In this document: one piece after another, positions 17,266 through 26,542 of the stretch
How positions within the stretch are numbered: the stretch's first letter is position 1
How the letters are laid out: the number at the start of each line of letters is the position of its first letter
Assembly (NCBI RefSeq): GCF_900129395.1
Contig: NZ_FQVP01000001.1
Span: 620,001-684,000 of the forward strand
Direction of reading: 5' to 3'
From: Pseudosulfitobacter pseudonitzschiae
GTDB taxonomy: Bacteria; Pseudomonadota; Alphaproteobacteria; Rhodobacterales; Rhodobacteraceae
Length of the DNA: 64,000 nucleotides
Position numbers and translations under genes: made by a program
Notes under the pieces: model-generated
Told to the model about the DNA's origin: nothing
The model's input: the letters and a program-made list of their open reading frames with translations, nothing else
Database searches by the model: none

Positions 17266-19415
17266 CGCACCCTCCGTATCCGCATCGCATTGACCAGCAC
17301 CGTCAGCGACGACACCGACATCGCAATCGCTGCCAGCAGCGGTGTGGCCAGTCCGGCCAGCGCCACAGGCACCGCGATGCAGTTGTACAGCGCCGCGATG
17401 GCAAAGTTCTGTTTCGACAGCCGCGTCGTCGCCCGCGCCACGCGGATCAACAAGGGCAGGTCGGCCAGGCTGTCGTTCAGGATCACGATATCCGCCGCAT
17501 TGCGCGCCGCATCCAGGGCCGAGGAGGGCGCGACCGACGCATGGGCTGCCGCCAGTGCTGCTGCATCGTTCAGCCCGTCACCGACCATCATCACACGGTG
17601 TCCGCCGTCCGCCAGTGCCTGCAGCCGGTCGTGTTTGGCGGTGGCGGTGATGCCCGCCTGATGGTCCGCAACGCCCAGTGCATCGGCCAGCGGTGTGACC
17701 ACTGCGGCACGGTCGCCGCTGATGATGCCGGGGCGCAGTCCCATGGTCCGCAGCCCGTCGATGGCCGCTTGTGCACCGCTGCGCAGGTTTTCCGACAGGG
17801 GCAGGGCGATGGCAGGCGCGCAGCCGATCCGCAGGCCCGGGCCGTCGAAATCGGCGCCCAGCCAACCGCCACCGCCCAGTTGCGCCAGTCCGTCCGGGCC
17901 CAGCCCCTGAACCCCGCGCCCCGGCACCTCGATAATGTTGCTCAGCGTCGCGGCTTCGCCTGCGGGCAGGGCCGCCAACACCGCACGCGACACCGGATGG
18001 GTGGAACTTTGTGCCAGCGCCCGCACCACCGCCTGTTGCGCAGGTGTCAGCAGGTTGCGCACGGCCTTTGATGCGGGCACGGTCAGCGTGCCGGTCTTGT
18101 CGAACATCGCCATGTCCACCTCGGCCAGCCGCTCCAATGCGGTGCCGGATTTCACCAGAAACCCCTTGGCATAAAGCCGCGCGATGGCGGCGGTCGACAC
18201 CGCGGGCACGGCCAGTCCCAACGCACAGGGGCAGGTGATGATCAGCACCGCAACCGCCACGTTCAACGCCTGCCGCAGATCGCCGCCCAGCACCGCCCAG
18301 CCGAGGAACGCCAGCAACGCCAGCAAATGCACCGCAGGCGCATAGATCGCCGCCGCCCGGTCGGCCAGCGCGGTATAGCTGTTGCGGCTGTTCTCTGCCA
18401 TTTCAACCATCGCGGCCACACGGCGCAGGGTGGTGTCTGCGCCCACGGCTGTGGCCTGCACCTTGAACGGCGCGCCCAGGTTGATCTCGCCCGCTTGAAC
18501 CGGATTGCCCATGATTGAACGTATGGCCGCAGTTTCACCTGTCAGAAAGGCGCGGTCGGTGGTGGCCTCAAGGCTGATCAGAGTGCCATCGACAGGCACA
18601 CGCACACCGGTTGGGATCATCACAACGTCACCCACGCGCAGGTCGCTGACAGGCACGGTTTGCGTGCTGCCCTGCACCAGTTTGTGCGCGCTGTGCACTT
18701 CCAACGCGGCGAGATCACGCGCAGCCGAGCGTGCCGTGCGGCGGCTGCGATGGTCCAGATAACGCCCGACCAGCAGGAAGAACGTCAATGATAGCGCCGC
18801 GTCGAAATAGCTGTGCAGGCCGCCGTTCAGCACCTCGTAGAACGACATGCCCGCCGCCAGCAGGATCGCCAGTGAAATCGGTACATCCATGTTCAGCCGC
18901 CGCACCCGCAGCGCACTCCATGCGCTGGCAAAGAACGGCTGACCGCAGAACAACACCGCAGGCAGCGAGATCGCCGCCGAAATCAGGTGGAACAGGTCGC
19001 GGGTGCTGTCGGCGGCCCCCGACCAGATGGCGACCGAGAACAGCATGACGTTCATCATTGCAAACCCGGCAACGGCCAGTTTGACCAGCAGGCGCTGACC
19101 CTCAGGGTCATTGCCATTGTCCAGAACGGCGCTGTCCATCGGATGCGCCTGGTACCCCGCATCGCGCAAGCGGGCGACCAGGGCAGCATCTGTCAGTGTC
19201 CGGGTCCGCACGCTGACCCGTTTCAGCGACAGGTTCACGCGCGCATCTTCGACGCCCGGCATGGTGCGCAGGCTGCGTTCGACCGTGCCGATGCAGGCGG
19301 CACAATGGATCGTGGGCAGCGACAGGATCACGTCAGCTTTGGCAATCTCGCGCTGTGCCATGCTTTCGGCCAGCGGGGCCGCGGCACAAGCGGGGCAGGC
19401 GGACAGGGTCGTCAT
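17262..19415 (-). CDS. ccoI: Copper-exporting P1B-type ATPase CcoI (CopA2-like)
   Basis: Pumps copper across the inner membrane for assembly of the cbb3 haem-copper centre. The 717-residue protein has a Cys-rich N terminus (SACPACAAAP), a heavy-metal-binding domain with HCAACIGTVE, eight predicted membrane segments with the ITCPCALGLAVP metal channel motif, the phosphorylation motif DKTGTLT, an HP locus (SSTHPVSRA) and the GDGLNDAAAL hinge. The ATG overlaps the ccoH stop as ATGA. Position in ccoGHIS sets it apart from a detoxifying CopA. Confidence 0.95.
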   Translation of the reverse strand: MTTLSACPACAAAPLAESMAQREIAKADVILSLPTIHCAACIGTVERSLRTMPGVEDARVNLSLKRVSVRTRTLTDAALVARLRDAGYQAHPMDSAVLDNGNDPEGQRLLVKLAVAGFAMMNVMLFSVAIWSGAADSTRDLFHLISAAISLPAVLFCGQPFFASAWSALRVRRLNMDVPISLAILLAAGMSFYEVLNGGLHSYFDAALSLTFFLLVGRYLDHRSRRTARSAARDLAALEVHSAHKLVQGSTQTVPVSDLRVGDVVMIPTGVRVPVDGTLISLEATTDRAFLTGETAAIRSIMGNPVQAGEINLGAPFKVQATAVGADTTLRRVAAMVEMAENSRNSYTALADRAAAIYAPAVHLLALLAFLGWAVLGGDLRQALNVAVAVLIITCPCALGLAVPAVSTAAIARLYAKGFLVKSGTALERLAEVDMAMFDKTGTLTVPASKAVRNLLTPAQQAVVRALAQSSTHPVSRAVLAALPAGEAATLSNIIEVPGRGVQGLGPDGLAQLGGGGWLGADFDGPGLRIGCAPAIALPLSENLRSGAQAAIDGLRTMGLRPGIISGDRAAVVTPLADALGVADHQAGITATAKHDRLQALADGGHRVMMVGDGLNDAAALAAAHASVAPSSALDAARNAADIVILNDSLADLPLLIRVARATTRLSKQNFAIAALYNCIAVPVALAGLATPLLAAIAMSVSSLTVLVNAMRIRRVR

Positions 19416-19867
19416 GACGGCACATGCGCGACGATCACGCGCTGTTGGAACAGGGTGCCATCGGGTGCGCGCAACTTGATCCGCAGGTTCCAGTTGCCGG
19501 GACCGGCGACCACGGGCGCAACATAGGCCGTGCCGTCAAAGACAAACGCGGGCGTCTGGTCGGCGGCGATGCTGGTGGCGCGGCCGAACGTGGCCTCTTG
19601 GACCTGCGGCGCAATCGGTTGGCCTTCGTGGTGAATGAACAGGCGCAGTGTGTCGTGGGTGACCTCTGCGCGCACGTCCCAGGCCAGCGCCTCTTGTGCT
19701 GCGCGGTCCACGTCAAAGCTCTGCGAGGCAACGTAGGAGTTTTTCACCTCCAGCCCCGGAAAGGTTGCCACGGCCTGATAGGCCAGCACCAGGTTGACCG
19801 AAATAATGATGCCAAAGGCCGCGACAAAGCCTGTGAGCACGTGCCATCCCTTGATTTCGCGGGTCAT
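19412..19867 (-). CDS. ccoH: cbb3 oxidase assembly protein CcoH (FixH)
   Basis: 151-residue protein with one N-terminal membrane helix (GWHVLTGFVAAFGIIISVNLVLAY) and a periplasmic beta-sandwich domain, the FixH layout. The conserved FPGLEVKNSYVASQSFD region follows the helix. It stabilises the early CcoN/CcoP assembly intermediate. The start is the ATG that overlaps the ccoG stop as ATGA. A longer frame upstream would lie within ccoG. Confidence 0.92.
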   Translation of the reverse strand: MTREIKGWHVLTGFVAAFGIIISVNLVLAYQAVATFPGLEVKNSYVASQSFDVDRAAQEALAWDVRAEVTHDTLRLFIHHEGQPIAPQVQEATFGRATSIAADQTPAFVFDGTAYVAPVVAGPGNWNLRIKLRAPDGTLFQQRVIVAHVPS

Positions 19868-21408
19868 TTTGCACCTCTTCCGTTGAATGTTGTGGCCTTG
19901 GACGCGCGGATCTGTGCGGTTACATCCTCGACCCACAGGCGCAGCGGCGTCGTGTCATCGGAGGCCGCCGGGTCACCCGCGCGGGCCGAGACATAGACCC
20001 GTTGCAACACGGTGGTGTCAGCAGGCACAGTGACGGACAGCGTGTCGCGGCCCTCCAGCCCGATCTGCAACATGTCTTCGCTGGTCAGGCTCAGCCGGAA
20101 CGTGCGCGCCTCGCCCGCCTTGTTGCGCAGACGCACGTCATAGATGTTGCGGACAGTGCCATCGGACAGAACGACAAAGGTCGGATTGCGCACGGGGCTG
20201 ACGGTCAGTTCGATGTCGGACCGGATGAACAGCGCATAGAGCAGCCCCACGCCGACCAGCGTCCACAAGGCAGTGTACAGGATGGTGCGCGGGCGCAGCA
20301 CGTGTTTCCACAGCGGTTTGGGTGCAGCACCGGCACGCTCGGCCGGCTCGTCCGACAGCGCCAGATAGTCGATCAGCCCACGCGGCTTGCCGATACGCGC
20401 CATGACATCGTCACAGGCGTCGATGCACAGCGCACAGGTGATACATTCCATTTGCTGGCCGTTGCGGATGTCGATGCCCATGGGGCAGACGTTGACGCAG
20501 GCCATGCAATCGATGCAGTCACCTTGTGCGTTTTCAGCCACTGGCTTTGCCGGCGTTGCGGGCAGATTGGGATAGGGCGTGCCCGCATAGCGCGCGACAC
20601 CGGCGCCTGCGGCCTGTGCCTCGGCCACGGCCTTTTGCGCCTCGGCGGCGCGGCGGTTCTTGACGTTATGCTTGCCGCGCGGCTCGCCCCGCCAGTCGCG
20701 GTAGGCGACGGTGATCGTATCGGGGTCCATCATCGCCGCCTGGATGCGGGGCCAGGGACACATGTAGATGCACACCTGTTCGCGCAGGAAGCCGCCGAAA
20801 ATGAAGGTCGTCGCGGTCAGGATCGCGATGGTGATATAGGCCGCCGGATGCGCGTCAAAGCGCAGCAGATCGCGCAGCAATGTGGGCGCGTCGGTGAAAT
20901 AGAACACCCAGGCACCGCCCGTGGCGACCGAGATCATCAGCCAGACCGCCCATTTGCTCAGCCGTAGCCGCCATTTGTGCAGGCTCCAATTGGCCTTGTG
21001 CAGGCGCAGACGCGCGTTGCGGTCGCCTTCGATCCAGCGTTCGACCAGCAGGAACAGATCGGTCCACACGGTCTGGGGGCAGGTATAGCCGCACCAGACC
21101 CGGCCCAGCGCCGAGGTGAACAGGAACAGCCCCAGGCCTGCCATGATCAGCAATCCGGCGACGAAATAGAATTCGTGCGGCCAGATCTCGATCCACAGAA
21201 AGTAAAAGCGGCGGTTGGCCAGATCGATCAGCACCGCCTGATCGGGCAGGCTGGCGCCCCGGTCCCAGCGCAGCCAGGGTGTCAGGTAGTAGATGCCAAG
21301 GGTGACAGCCATGATCCACCATTTGAAGCGGCGGAAAAAGCCATTGACCCGACGCGGAAAAATCGGCGTGCGGGCGGCGTAAAGCGGTTGGTGGGGTTGG
21401 GATGTCAT
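19864..21408 (-). CDS. ccoG: Cytochrome c oxidase accessory protein CcoG (FixG/RdxB-like)
   Basis: 514-residue polyferredoxin-type membrane protein. Several N-terminal membrane segments contain the WCGYTCPQTVW motif. Two 4Fe-4S clusters follow in CIDCMACVNVCPMG and CITCALCIDACD, then another helix and an Ig-like FixG C-terminal domain. In related bacteria CcoG acts as a copper reductase that readies copper for oxidase assembly. It leads ccoGHIS and has its own FNR-type site 54 bases upstream, so the cluster can be transcribed apart from ccoNOQP. Confidence 0.94.
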   Translation of the reverse strand: MTSQPHQPLYAARTPIFPRRVNGFFRRFKWWIMAVTLGIYYLTPWLRWDRGASLPDQAVLIDLANRRFYFLWIEIWPHEFYFVAGLLIMAGLGLFLFTSALGRVWCGYTCPQTVWTDLFLLVERWIEGDRNARLRLHKANWSLHKWRLRLSKWAVWLMISVATGGAWVFYFTDAPTLLRDLLRFDAHPAAYITIAILTATTFIFGGFLREQVCIYMCPWPRIQAAMMDPDTITVAYRDWRGEPRGKHNVKNRRAAEAQKAVAEAQAAGAGVARYAGTPYPNLPATPAKPVAENAQGDCIDCMACVNVCPMGIDIRNGQQMECITCALCIDACDDVMARIGKPRGLIDYLALSDEPAERAGAAPKPLWKHVLRPRTILYTALWTLVGVGLLYALFIRSDIELTVSPVRNPTFVVLSDGTVRNIYDVRLRNKAGEARTFRLSLTSEDMLQIGLEGRDTLSVTVPADTTVLQRVYVSARAGDPAASDDTTPLRLWVEDVTAQIRASKATTFNGRGAK

Positions 21409-21461
21409 GTCATTTGTTCCTGTTCGCAACGCCTGTTTAGGGCAGGGCGCGTGCCCGTTCC

Positions 21462-21475
21462 TTGATCTGCATCAA
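21462..21475 (-). promoter_or_regulatory. FNR-type box upstream of ccoG
   Basis: Perfect TTGAT-CTGC-ATCAA palindrome, identical to the site between fnrL and hemN. If it works as a class II activator site (centre at -41.5), transcription would start about 19 bases before the ccoG ATG, and a TAAACA -10 candidate lies at the right place. Confidence 0.85.
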
Positions 21476-21481
21476 GAGCAA

Positions 21482-21542
21482 CCCCGAAGCGGCACGAGTG
21501 CGAACAGGTCCGCTTCGGGGGCGACCACCCGTGCGGGTGGTC
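21482..21542 (-). terminator. Tandem hairpins between ccoP and ccoG
   Basis: Two perfect inverted repeats in a row: ccccgaagcgg / ccgcttcgggg with a 17-base loop, and gaccacccg-tg-cgggtggtc. They follow the ccoP stop, so they can end ccoNOQP transcripts before the separate ccoG promoter. There is no long U tract, so they may attenuate rather than stop completely. Confidence 0.6.
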
Positions 21543-21551
21543 TGTTCCGCC

Positions 21552-22415
21552 TTATTCGCCTCCTCCCAGGCTGTGAACATAGGCGGAAACGGCACGGATA
21601 TCGGCCTCTTTCAAACGCGGACCCCAGGGCGGCATGACGCCAAAGCGGGCCTGTTCGACGGTGGTGTGCAGGGTGGCGCGGTCGCCGCCATAGAGCCAGA
21701 TCGCGTCCGCCAGGTTGGGCGCGCCCATCTCGCGGTTGCCCAGTCCTGCCTCGCCGTGGCACGAGGCGCAGTTGTCGGCAAAGACCACCGCGCCCTGTTC
21801 GGCCAGAGCCGCGTCAAAGTCAGAGCTGGACAGCGACACCACATGCTCGACCACGGCGTCGATCTCGGCAGGTTCCAGCATGTCGCCAAAGGCGGGCATG
21901 GCCGAATAGCGGGCGTCGTCGTCCAGCGTGTTGCGGATACCGTGGCGTACGGTGGTCATGATCGCGTCGATATCACCGCCCCACAGCCAGTCGTCGTCCA
22001 GAAGGTTGGGATAGCCCTTGGCACCAGCCGCGCCCGATCCGTGACATTGCGAGCAGTTGGCGCGGAACACCGCACCGCCGCGCGCGATGGCATAGCGATT
22101 CAGGTCGGCATCCTGCGGCAGCGTCGGCATGTCGGCGGCCACAAGCTGCGTCACCAGCTCGGCATTGGCAGCCTCGTGCGCGGTGATCTCTGCGGCCACA
22201 TTGGCGCGGGTCGACCAGCCCAGCACACCCTGTGTCGCGCCCGAGATCATCGGCCATGCAGGGTAGGCAATTGTGTACAAGATTCCCCAGAATATGCACA
22301 GATAAAGTGTCCACAGCCACCAGCGCGGCAGCGGGTTGTTCAATTCTTCGATGCCATCCCAGCTGTGGCCGGTGGTCTCGACGCCGGTGACCTCGTCGGT
22401 CTTGCGCTTAGACAT
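21552..22415 (-). CDS. ccoP: cbb3 cytochrome c oxidase subunit III CcoP
   Basis: 287-residue membrane-anchored dihaem cytochrome c that passes electrons to CcoO and CcoN. N-terminal KTDEVTGVETTGHSWDGIEELNNPLPRWW is the typical CcoP entry, followed by a membrane helix and two haem-binding motifs, CSQCH and CASCH, each in a cytochrome c fold. The start ATG has a GGAAAGGAGC ribosome binding site and overlaps the ccoQ stop by 8 bp. Confidence 0.97.
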   Translation of the reverse strand: MSKRKTDEVTGVETTGHSWDGIEELNNPLPRWWLWTLYLCIFWGILYTIAYPAWPMISGATQGVLGWSTRANVAAEITAHEAANAELVTQLVAADMPTLPQDADLNRYAIARGGAVFRANCSQCHGSGAAGAKGYPNLLDDDWLWGGDIDAIMTTVRHGIRNTLDDDARYSAMPAFGDMLEPAEIDAVVEHVVSLSSSDFDAALAEQGAVVFADNCASCHGEAGLGNREMGAPNLADAIWLYGGDRATLHTTVEQARFGVMPPWGPRLKEADIRAVSAYVHSLGGGE

Positions 22416-22608
22416 CGGACGCTCCTTTCCGTGTGGTTTGGGCCGCGCCCATCGGGGTGTCTTCGCGCAGCGGGATCTGTGCGATGGCGTCATAGGTTCG
22501 CGTCGATCCGGGGCGGAAGGCCCACAGGATGACCGCGACGAAAAATCCGAACATGGCCAAAAGCACCCAGCTGTCGGCGAGTTCACGCATGAAGGAATAA
22601 GTGTCCAT
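22408..22608 (-). CDS. ccoQ: cbb3 oxidase small subunit CcoQ
   Basis: 66-residue single-span protein (MDTYSFMRELADSWVLLAMFG then FFVAVILWAFRPGS) that stabilises the cbb3 complex. The ribosome binding site AGGAGG includes the ccoO stop codon (TAGGAGG), which couples the two genes. A TTG one codon upstream is not needed. Confidence 0.93.
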   Translation of the reverse strand: MDTYSFMRELADSWVLLAMFGFFVAVILWAFRPGSTRTYDAIAQIPLREDTPMGAAQTTRKGASDV

Positions 22609-22617
22609 CAAAGCCTC

Positions 22618-23442
22618 CTATCGGCTGGCATCTGGGGTGAAGGTGGAAAAGTCGACCATCGTGCCAAGCACCTGCAAATAGGCGATCAGCGCGTCCATCT
22701 CGGTCAGCTCGGGCTGGCCGTCAAAGTTCGAAACGGCCGCACCCGGATAGCGTTCCAGCAGCGCGTCGTAATCCGAGTCGGGATCGGCCTGCGCCCGGAA
22801 ATCGGCAGCGGCTGCGGCGATCATGTCGTCGTCATAGGGCACGCCCACCAAACGGTGCGTGTTCAGCAGCGCCTCGATATGCATCGGCTCGATCCTGGTG
22901 TCGGAAAGGAACGCATACGAAGGCATGATCGATTCCGGCACCACCGACTGCGGGTCTGTCAGGTGATCGACGTGCCAGGCGTCGGAATACCGCCCGCCCA
23001 CGCGCGCCACATCGGGGCCGGTGCGTTTCGACCCCCATTGGAACGGGTGATCGTACATCGATTCCGCCGCCAGCGAATAGTGGCCATAGCGTTCCACCTC
23101 GTCGCGCATCGGGCGGATCATCTGGCTGTGGCACAGGTAGCAGCCTTCGCGCACATAGATGTCGCGCCCCGTCAGTTCCAGCGGCGAATAGGGGCGCACG
23201 CCTTCGACGTCTTCGATGGTGTTCTCCAGCCAGAACAGCGGTGCGATCTCGACGATCCCGCCGATGGTCACCACCAGCAGCGAAAAGATCAGTAAGAGCG
23301 TCGGGCTTTTCTCCAGGATCGCATGGCGGTTCAGCAACGCAGTCTGGTGCGGCAGTTCGTTCGGGATCTCGTCCGGCAGGTCCGAAAGGGTGGACACCTT
23401 GGGGTCCTTGTCGGAATCCATTATCTTTTCATTATCAGCCAT
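22618..23442 (-). CDS. ccoO: cbb3 cytochrome c oxidase subunit II CcoO
   Basis: Monohaem membrane cytochrome c of the cbb3 oxidase, 274 residues. An N-terminal cytoplasmic tail and one membrane helix ([18 protein letters not shown]) precede the haem-binding [11 protein letters not shown] motif. The characteristic [17 protein letters not shown] region follows, with the axial Met probably in SIMPSYAFL. The start at [11 protein letters not shown] follows an ACAGG site 13 bases after ccoN. Order ccoN-O-Q-P is complete. Confidence 0.97.
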   Translation of the reverse strand: MADNEKIMDSDKDPKVSTLSDLPDEIPNELPHQTALLNRHAILEKSPTLLLIFSLLVVTIGGIVEIAPLFWLENTIEDVEGVRPYSPLELTGRDIYVREGCYLCHSQMIRPMRDEVERYGHYSLAAESMYDHPFQWGSKRTGPDVARVGGRYSDAWHVDHLTDPQSVVPESIMPSYAFLSDTRIEPMHIEALLNTHRLVGVPYDDDMIAAAAADFRAQADPDSDYDALLERYPGAAVSNFDGQPELTEMDALIAYLQVLGTMVDFSTFTPDASR

Positions 23443-23455
23443 TTGCCTGTCTCTC

Positions 23456-25051
23456 TTATTCAGCCGGGACACCGACCGGCGCGGTGCGCTTGGCGCCACC
23501 CCGGATGGTCATCCACATGTTCCAGCACATCAGGATACCGCCCGAGAGGTACAGAACCCCGCCCAGTCCGCGCACCACGTACATCGGGAATTTCGCAGCC
23601 ACGGTGTCGGCGAAGGTGTTGACGAGGAACCCCTGGTCATCGACCTCGCGCCACATCAGGCCTTCCATGATGCCGGTCACCCACATCGACGCCGCGTAAA
23701 GAACGATGCCGATGGTGGCCAACCAGAAGTGCCAGTTGATCGCGGACATCGAATGCATCTGTGCACGGCCCCACAAGCGCGGTGTCAGGAAATAAAGCGC
23801 GCCAAAGGTGATCATGCCGTTCCAGCCAAGTGCGCCAGAGTGGACGTGACCAATGGTCCAGTCGGTGTAATGCGACAGCGAGTTGACCGCGCGGATCGAC
23901 ATCATCGGACCTTCGAATGTGGACATGCCGTAGAAGGCCAGCGAGATCACGAACATCCGCATGATCGGGTCTGTCCGCAGCTTGTCCCACGCGCCTTGCA
24001 GCGTCATCAGGCCGTTGATCATGCCGCCCCAGCTTGGCATCCACAGCACGATGGAAAACACCATGCCCAAGGTAGAGGCCCAGTCGGGCAGGGCGGTGTA
24101 ATGCAGGTGGTGCGGACCGGCCCAGATGTACAGGAAAATCAGCGCCCAGAAGTGGATGATCGACAGTTTATAGCTGTAGATCGGACGCTCGGCCTGTTTC
24201 GGCACGAAATAATACATCATGCCCAGGAAACCTGCCGTCAGGAAAAAGCCCACGGCGTTGTGGCCGTACCACCACTGGGTCATGGCATCTTGTACGCCGG
24301 AAAAGACCTGTACCGACTTGCTGCCCCAGAAGCTGACGGGGATCGACAGGTTGTTGACCACATGCAGCATCGCCACGGTGATGATGAAGCTGAGAAAGAA
24401 CCAGTTTGCCACGTAGATGTGTTTCTCGCGGCGTTTGAAGATGGTGCCGAGGAAGACCGCCAGATAGGCCAGCCAGACGATGGTCAGCCAGATGTCGACG
24501 TACCATTCGGGTTCGGCGTATTCCTTGGACTGGGTCGCGCCCAGCAGATAGCCGGTCGCCGCCAGCACGATGAACAACTGGTAGCCCCAGAACACGAACC
24601 ACGCCAGATTGCCGCCCCACAGCCGTGCGGCGCTGGTGCGTTGCACGACATAGAACGACGTGCAGATCAGCGCGTTGCCCCCAAATGCGAAAATCACCGC
24701 AGAGGTGTGCAGCGGACGCAGGCGGCCAAAGTTGGCGAAGGGTTGTGCCCAGTCAAAGTTCAGCACCGGAAAAGCCAGTTGGAACGCGATGAACGTGCCC
24801 ACCAGGAAACCGGCCAGCCCCCAGAACGCGGTGGCAATGACACCGGCACGGATAACGCCGTCGCTGTATCCGCTGGTGTCCTGCACCACCTCTGGTTCGT
24901 CGATGCCACGCAGCACCCAGACAAACATGCCTGCCGCGATGAGCATGATCAGAACGGCATGGACCTGATAGGCTATGTCATGGGCGAAATTCGCCCCCAT
25001 CGCAGCGATCAGGGTTATCAGCCCCAGCGCGATCAATTTAATATATTCCAT
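23456..25051 (-). CDS. ccoN: cbb3 cytochrome c oxidase subunit I CcoN
   Basis: Catalytic subunit of the high-affinity terminal oxidase, 531 residues with about 12 membrane segments. Haem and CuB histidines are recognisable in [40 protein letters not shown] and [18 protein letters not shown]. The start at [10 protein letters not shown] has a GAAGGTG ribosome binding site. It leads ccoNOQP with an FNR-type box about 95 bp upstream of its ATG. Confidence 0.98.
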   Translation of the reverse strand: MEYIKLIALGLITLIAAMGANFAHDIAYQVHAVLIMLIAAGMFVWVLRGIDEPEVVQDTSGYSDGVIRAGVIATAFWGLAGFLVGTFIAFQLAFPVLNFDWAQPFANFGRLRPLHTSAVIFAFGGNALICTSFYVVQRTSAARLWGGNLAWFVFWGYQLFIVLAATGYLLGATQSKEYAEPEWYVDIWLTIVWLAYLAVFLGTIFKRREKHIYVANWFFLSFIITVAMLHVVNNLSIPVSFWGSKSVQVFSGVQDAMTQWWYGHNAVGFFLTAGFLGMMYYFVPKQAERPIYSYKLSIIHFWALIFLYIWAGPHHLHYTALPDWASTLGMVFSIVLWMPSWGGMINGLMTLQGAWDKLRTDPIMRMFVISLAFYGMSTFEGPMMSIRAVNSLSHYTDWTIGHVHSGALGWNGMITFGALYFLTPRLWGRAQMHSMSAINWHFWLATIGIVLYAASMWVTGIMEGLMWREVDDQGFLVNTFADTVAAKFPMYVVRGLGGVLYLSGGILMCWNMWMTIRGGAKRTAPVGVPAE

Positions 25052-25139
25052 GTGGCACCTTCTTGTACGCAGTCGCCCCATGGGCGGGTCTGCGGTTCTG
25101 TTCGCAGTGTCTCAGTAGCCGGGGTGGCGGGGGCGCTCT

Positions 25140-25153
25140 TTGATCTGAGTCAA
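25140..25153 (-). promoter_or_regulatory. FNR-type box upstream of ccoN
   Basis: TTGAT-CTGA-GTCAA, one base from the perfect palindrome. A class II arrangement puts the start site about 54 bases before the ccoN ATG, with TACTGA as a possible -10. It should give low-oxygen induction of ccoNOQP. Confidence 0.8.
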
Positions 25154-25267
25154 CTTTTCGTGCGTTTAATGCGTCCGGCCATCAACCTGAGGGATTGCAG
25201 GCCATTTTTCGCGCCGCGCCGCAGGCGAAGGCAGCGAACAAGTGGTTCATTTATGAGGTCAGGCGCG

Positions 25268-25675
25268 CTAGCGCACCACGTGGACCGCGCAGGCTGCATG
25301 TCCGACGACATGGTGGGCCACGGAGCCAAGGAAAAAATCGCTCATCGCCGGTTTGTGCGAGGCAACGATAATGCAATCACAGCCGTTTTCCTCGGCCCAG
25401 CGGCAAATGCGCGGACCGGCCTTGCCCTCGGTGATCGCAGCGCGGCTGCCGGGCAGGGTGGCGACCATGGCGTCCAGTGCGGCTTGCACCGTGTCGCGGG
25501 CGGTGGTGATGAAATCGGGCGGGAAATATTCCGAGACATAGACAGGCACGGTTTCGATCACATGCAACAGCGTGATCTGCGCGCCGGTGTCGGCCAGGGC
25601 CTGGGCGGCCTTGAACGCTGTCTGGGTGTCGCGGCTGTCGCCCAACATGACAGGGATCAGGATGTTTTTGTACAT
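25268..25675 (-). CDS. Universal stress protein (UspA family)
   Basis: 135-residue single Usp domain: MYKNILIPVMLGDS at the N terminus, a central helix region, and the nucleotide-binding loop region IIVASHKPAMSDFFLGSVAHHVV at the C terminus. The latter resembles the ATP-type G-2x-G-9x-G-S/T signature only in part, because SHKPAMSDFFLGS lacks the first glycine pattern, so ATP binding is uncertain. A GGAGCG site precedes the ATG. It lies between fnrL and ccoN with its own FNR-type box, pointing to a role under low oxygen. Confidence 0.88.
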   Translation of the reverse strand: MYKNILIPVMLGDSRDTQTAFKAAQALADTGAQITLLHVIETVPVYVSEYFPPDFITTARDTVQAALDAMVATLPGSRAAITEGKAGPRICRWAEENGCDCIIVASHKPAMSDFFLGSVAHHVVGHAACAVHVVR

Positions 25676-25732
25676 GACGTTACGCTCCTTGGGGTTTCCC
25701 AAGCAGTGAACGACACCTTAGCGCGCGGCGCT

Positions 25733-25746
25733 TTGATCCAGATCAG
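25733..25746 (-). promoter_or_regulatory. FNR-type box upstream of the universal stress gene
   Basis: TTGAT-CCAG-ATCAG, one mismatch to the palindrome, immediately after the fnrL stop. The centre is about 64 bases before the usp ATG. A class II start would leave a leader of about 22 bases. Confidence 0.7.
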
Positions 25747-25749
25747 GTT

Positions 25750-26484
25750 TCAGCAGAGAACGCCGCCGTCTGAATCGTCGCCTGACGCGGCGTGCAGCGC
25801 GGCCATGTCGATGACCTCGAATCGCCGTCGGTCGACAAATTGCAGCACGCCTTCTTTCTTCAACGCATTCAACTGGCGGCTGACGGTTTCCAGCGTCAGG
25901 CCAAGATAGTTCGAAATCTCGTCCCGTGTCAGGGGCAGAACCAGCGGTTCATGATCCAGACCCAGCCCGTCAACATGCTGGCGGCGCACCATCATTTCGA
26001 CAAAGGTTGCGATCTTTTCACGCGCGGTCTTGCGGCCCAGCAACAGCATCCAGTCGCGCGCCGCGTCCAGCTCGTCCAGCGCAATTTCCAGCAGGCGCTG
26101 CGATACATGGGGCACCGTGGCCAGCAGCCGCTCAAATGGCACACGCTGGAAACAACACAGGGTCACTTCGGTGGCTGCGACGACATCGAATTCTATGGTC
26201 TTGCGATTGGGACGCCCAATGAAATCGGAAGGCATCAACAGGCCGACCATCTGGATGCGCCCGTCTTCCATGGTCTTGCTCAGTGTCGCCACCCCTTTGA
26301 CCACTGAGGCGACATAAGTCAGGTCGTCACCACGCCACAGGATCGGATCACCCGCCGCGAAGGTCTTGTAGGACTTGATCTGTTCCAATTGCTCGATCTC
26401 ATCCGCATCGCAACGCGAGCAGACAGCGCGGTGCCGGATCGGGCATTCGCTGCATTTCGGACGGGAAAGAAGGTCAACGCTCAT
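25750..26484 (-). CDS. fnrL: FnrL, oxygen-sensing Crp/Fnr-family regulator
   Basis: 244-residue regulator that uses an oxygen-labile 4Fe-4S cluster to control microaerobic and anaerobic genes. The N terminus carries the cluster cysteines in PKCSECPIRHRAVCSRC (C-x2-C-x7-C), and a fourth candidate lies in TLCCFQR. A cyclic-nucleotide-like beta roll precedes a long dimer helix and the HTH LTRDEISNYLGLTLETVSRQ. The ATG is 11 bases from a perfect FNR box. An in-frame TTG inside that box is rejected as start. Divergent from hemN, as is common in Rhodobacteraceae. Confidence 0.96.
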   Translation of the reverse strand: MSVDLLSRPKCSECPIRHRAVCSRCDADEIEQLEQIKSYKTFAAGDPILWRGDDLTYVASVVKGVATLSKTMEDGRIQMVGLLMPSDFIGRPNRKTIEFDVVAATEVTLCCFQRVPFERLLATVPHVSQRLLEIALDELDAARDWMLLLGRKTAREKIATFVEMMVRRQHVDGLGLDHEPLVLPLTRDEISNYLGLTLETVSRQLNALKKEGVLQFVDRRRFEVIDMAALHAASGDDSDGGVLC

Positions 26485-26494
26485 ATTCGGGCTT

Positions 26495-26508
26495 TTGATC
26501 TGCATCAA
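26495..26508. promoter_or_regulatory. FNR box shared by fnrL and hemN
   Basis: Perfect TTGAT-CTGC-ATCAA palindrome in the 58-bp divergent gap. Its centre is 41.5 bases before the hemN ATG but only about 18 before the fnrL ATG. It is well placed to activate hemN and to repress fnrL. Confidence 0.88.
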
Positions 26509-26542
26509 AGTCAGCGCGCAAGGCGCACGTTTAAGTAGCGGT

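Noticed and set aside
17262-19415. Copper-detoxifying CopA
   Set aside because: Position between ccoH and ccoS with ATGA overlaps identifies it as the oxidase-assembly pump CcoI.
26484-26508. fnrL starting at the TTG inside the FNR box
   Set aside because: The ATG eight codons later matches usual FnrL N termini and a coding FNR site would be unusual.
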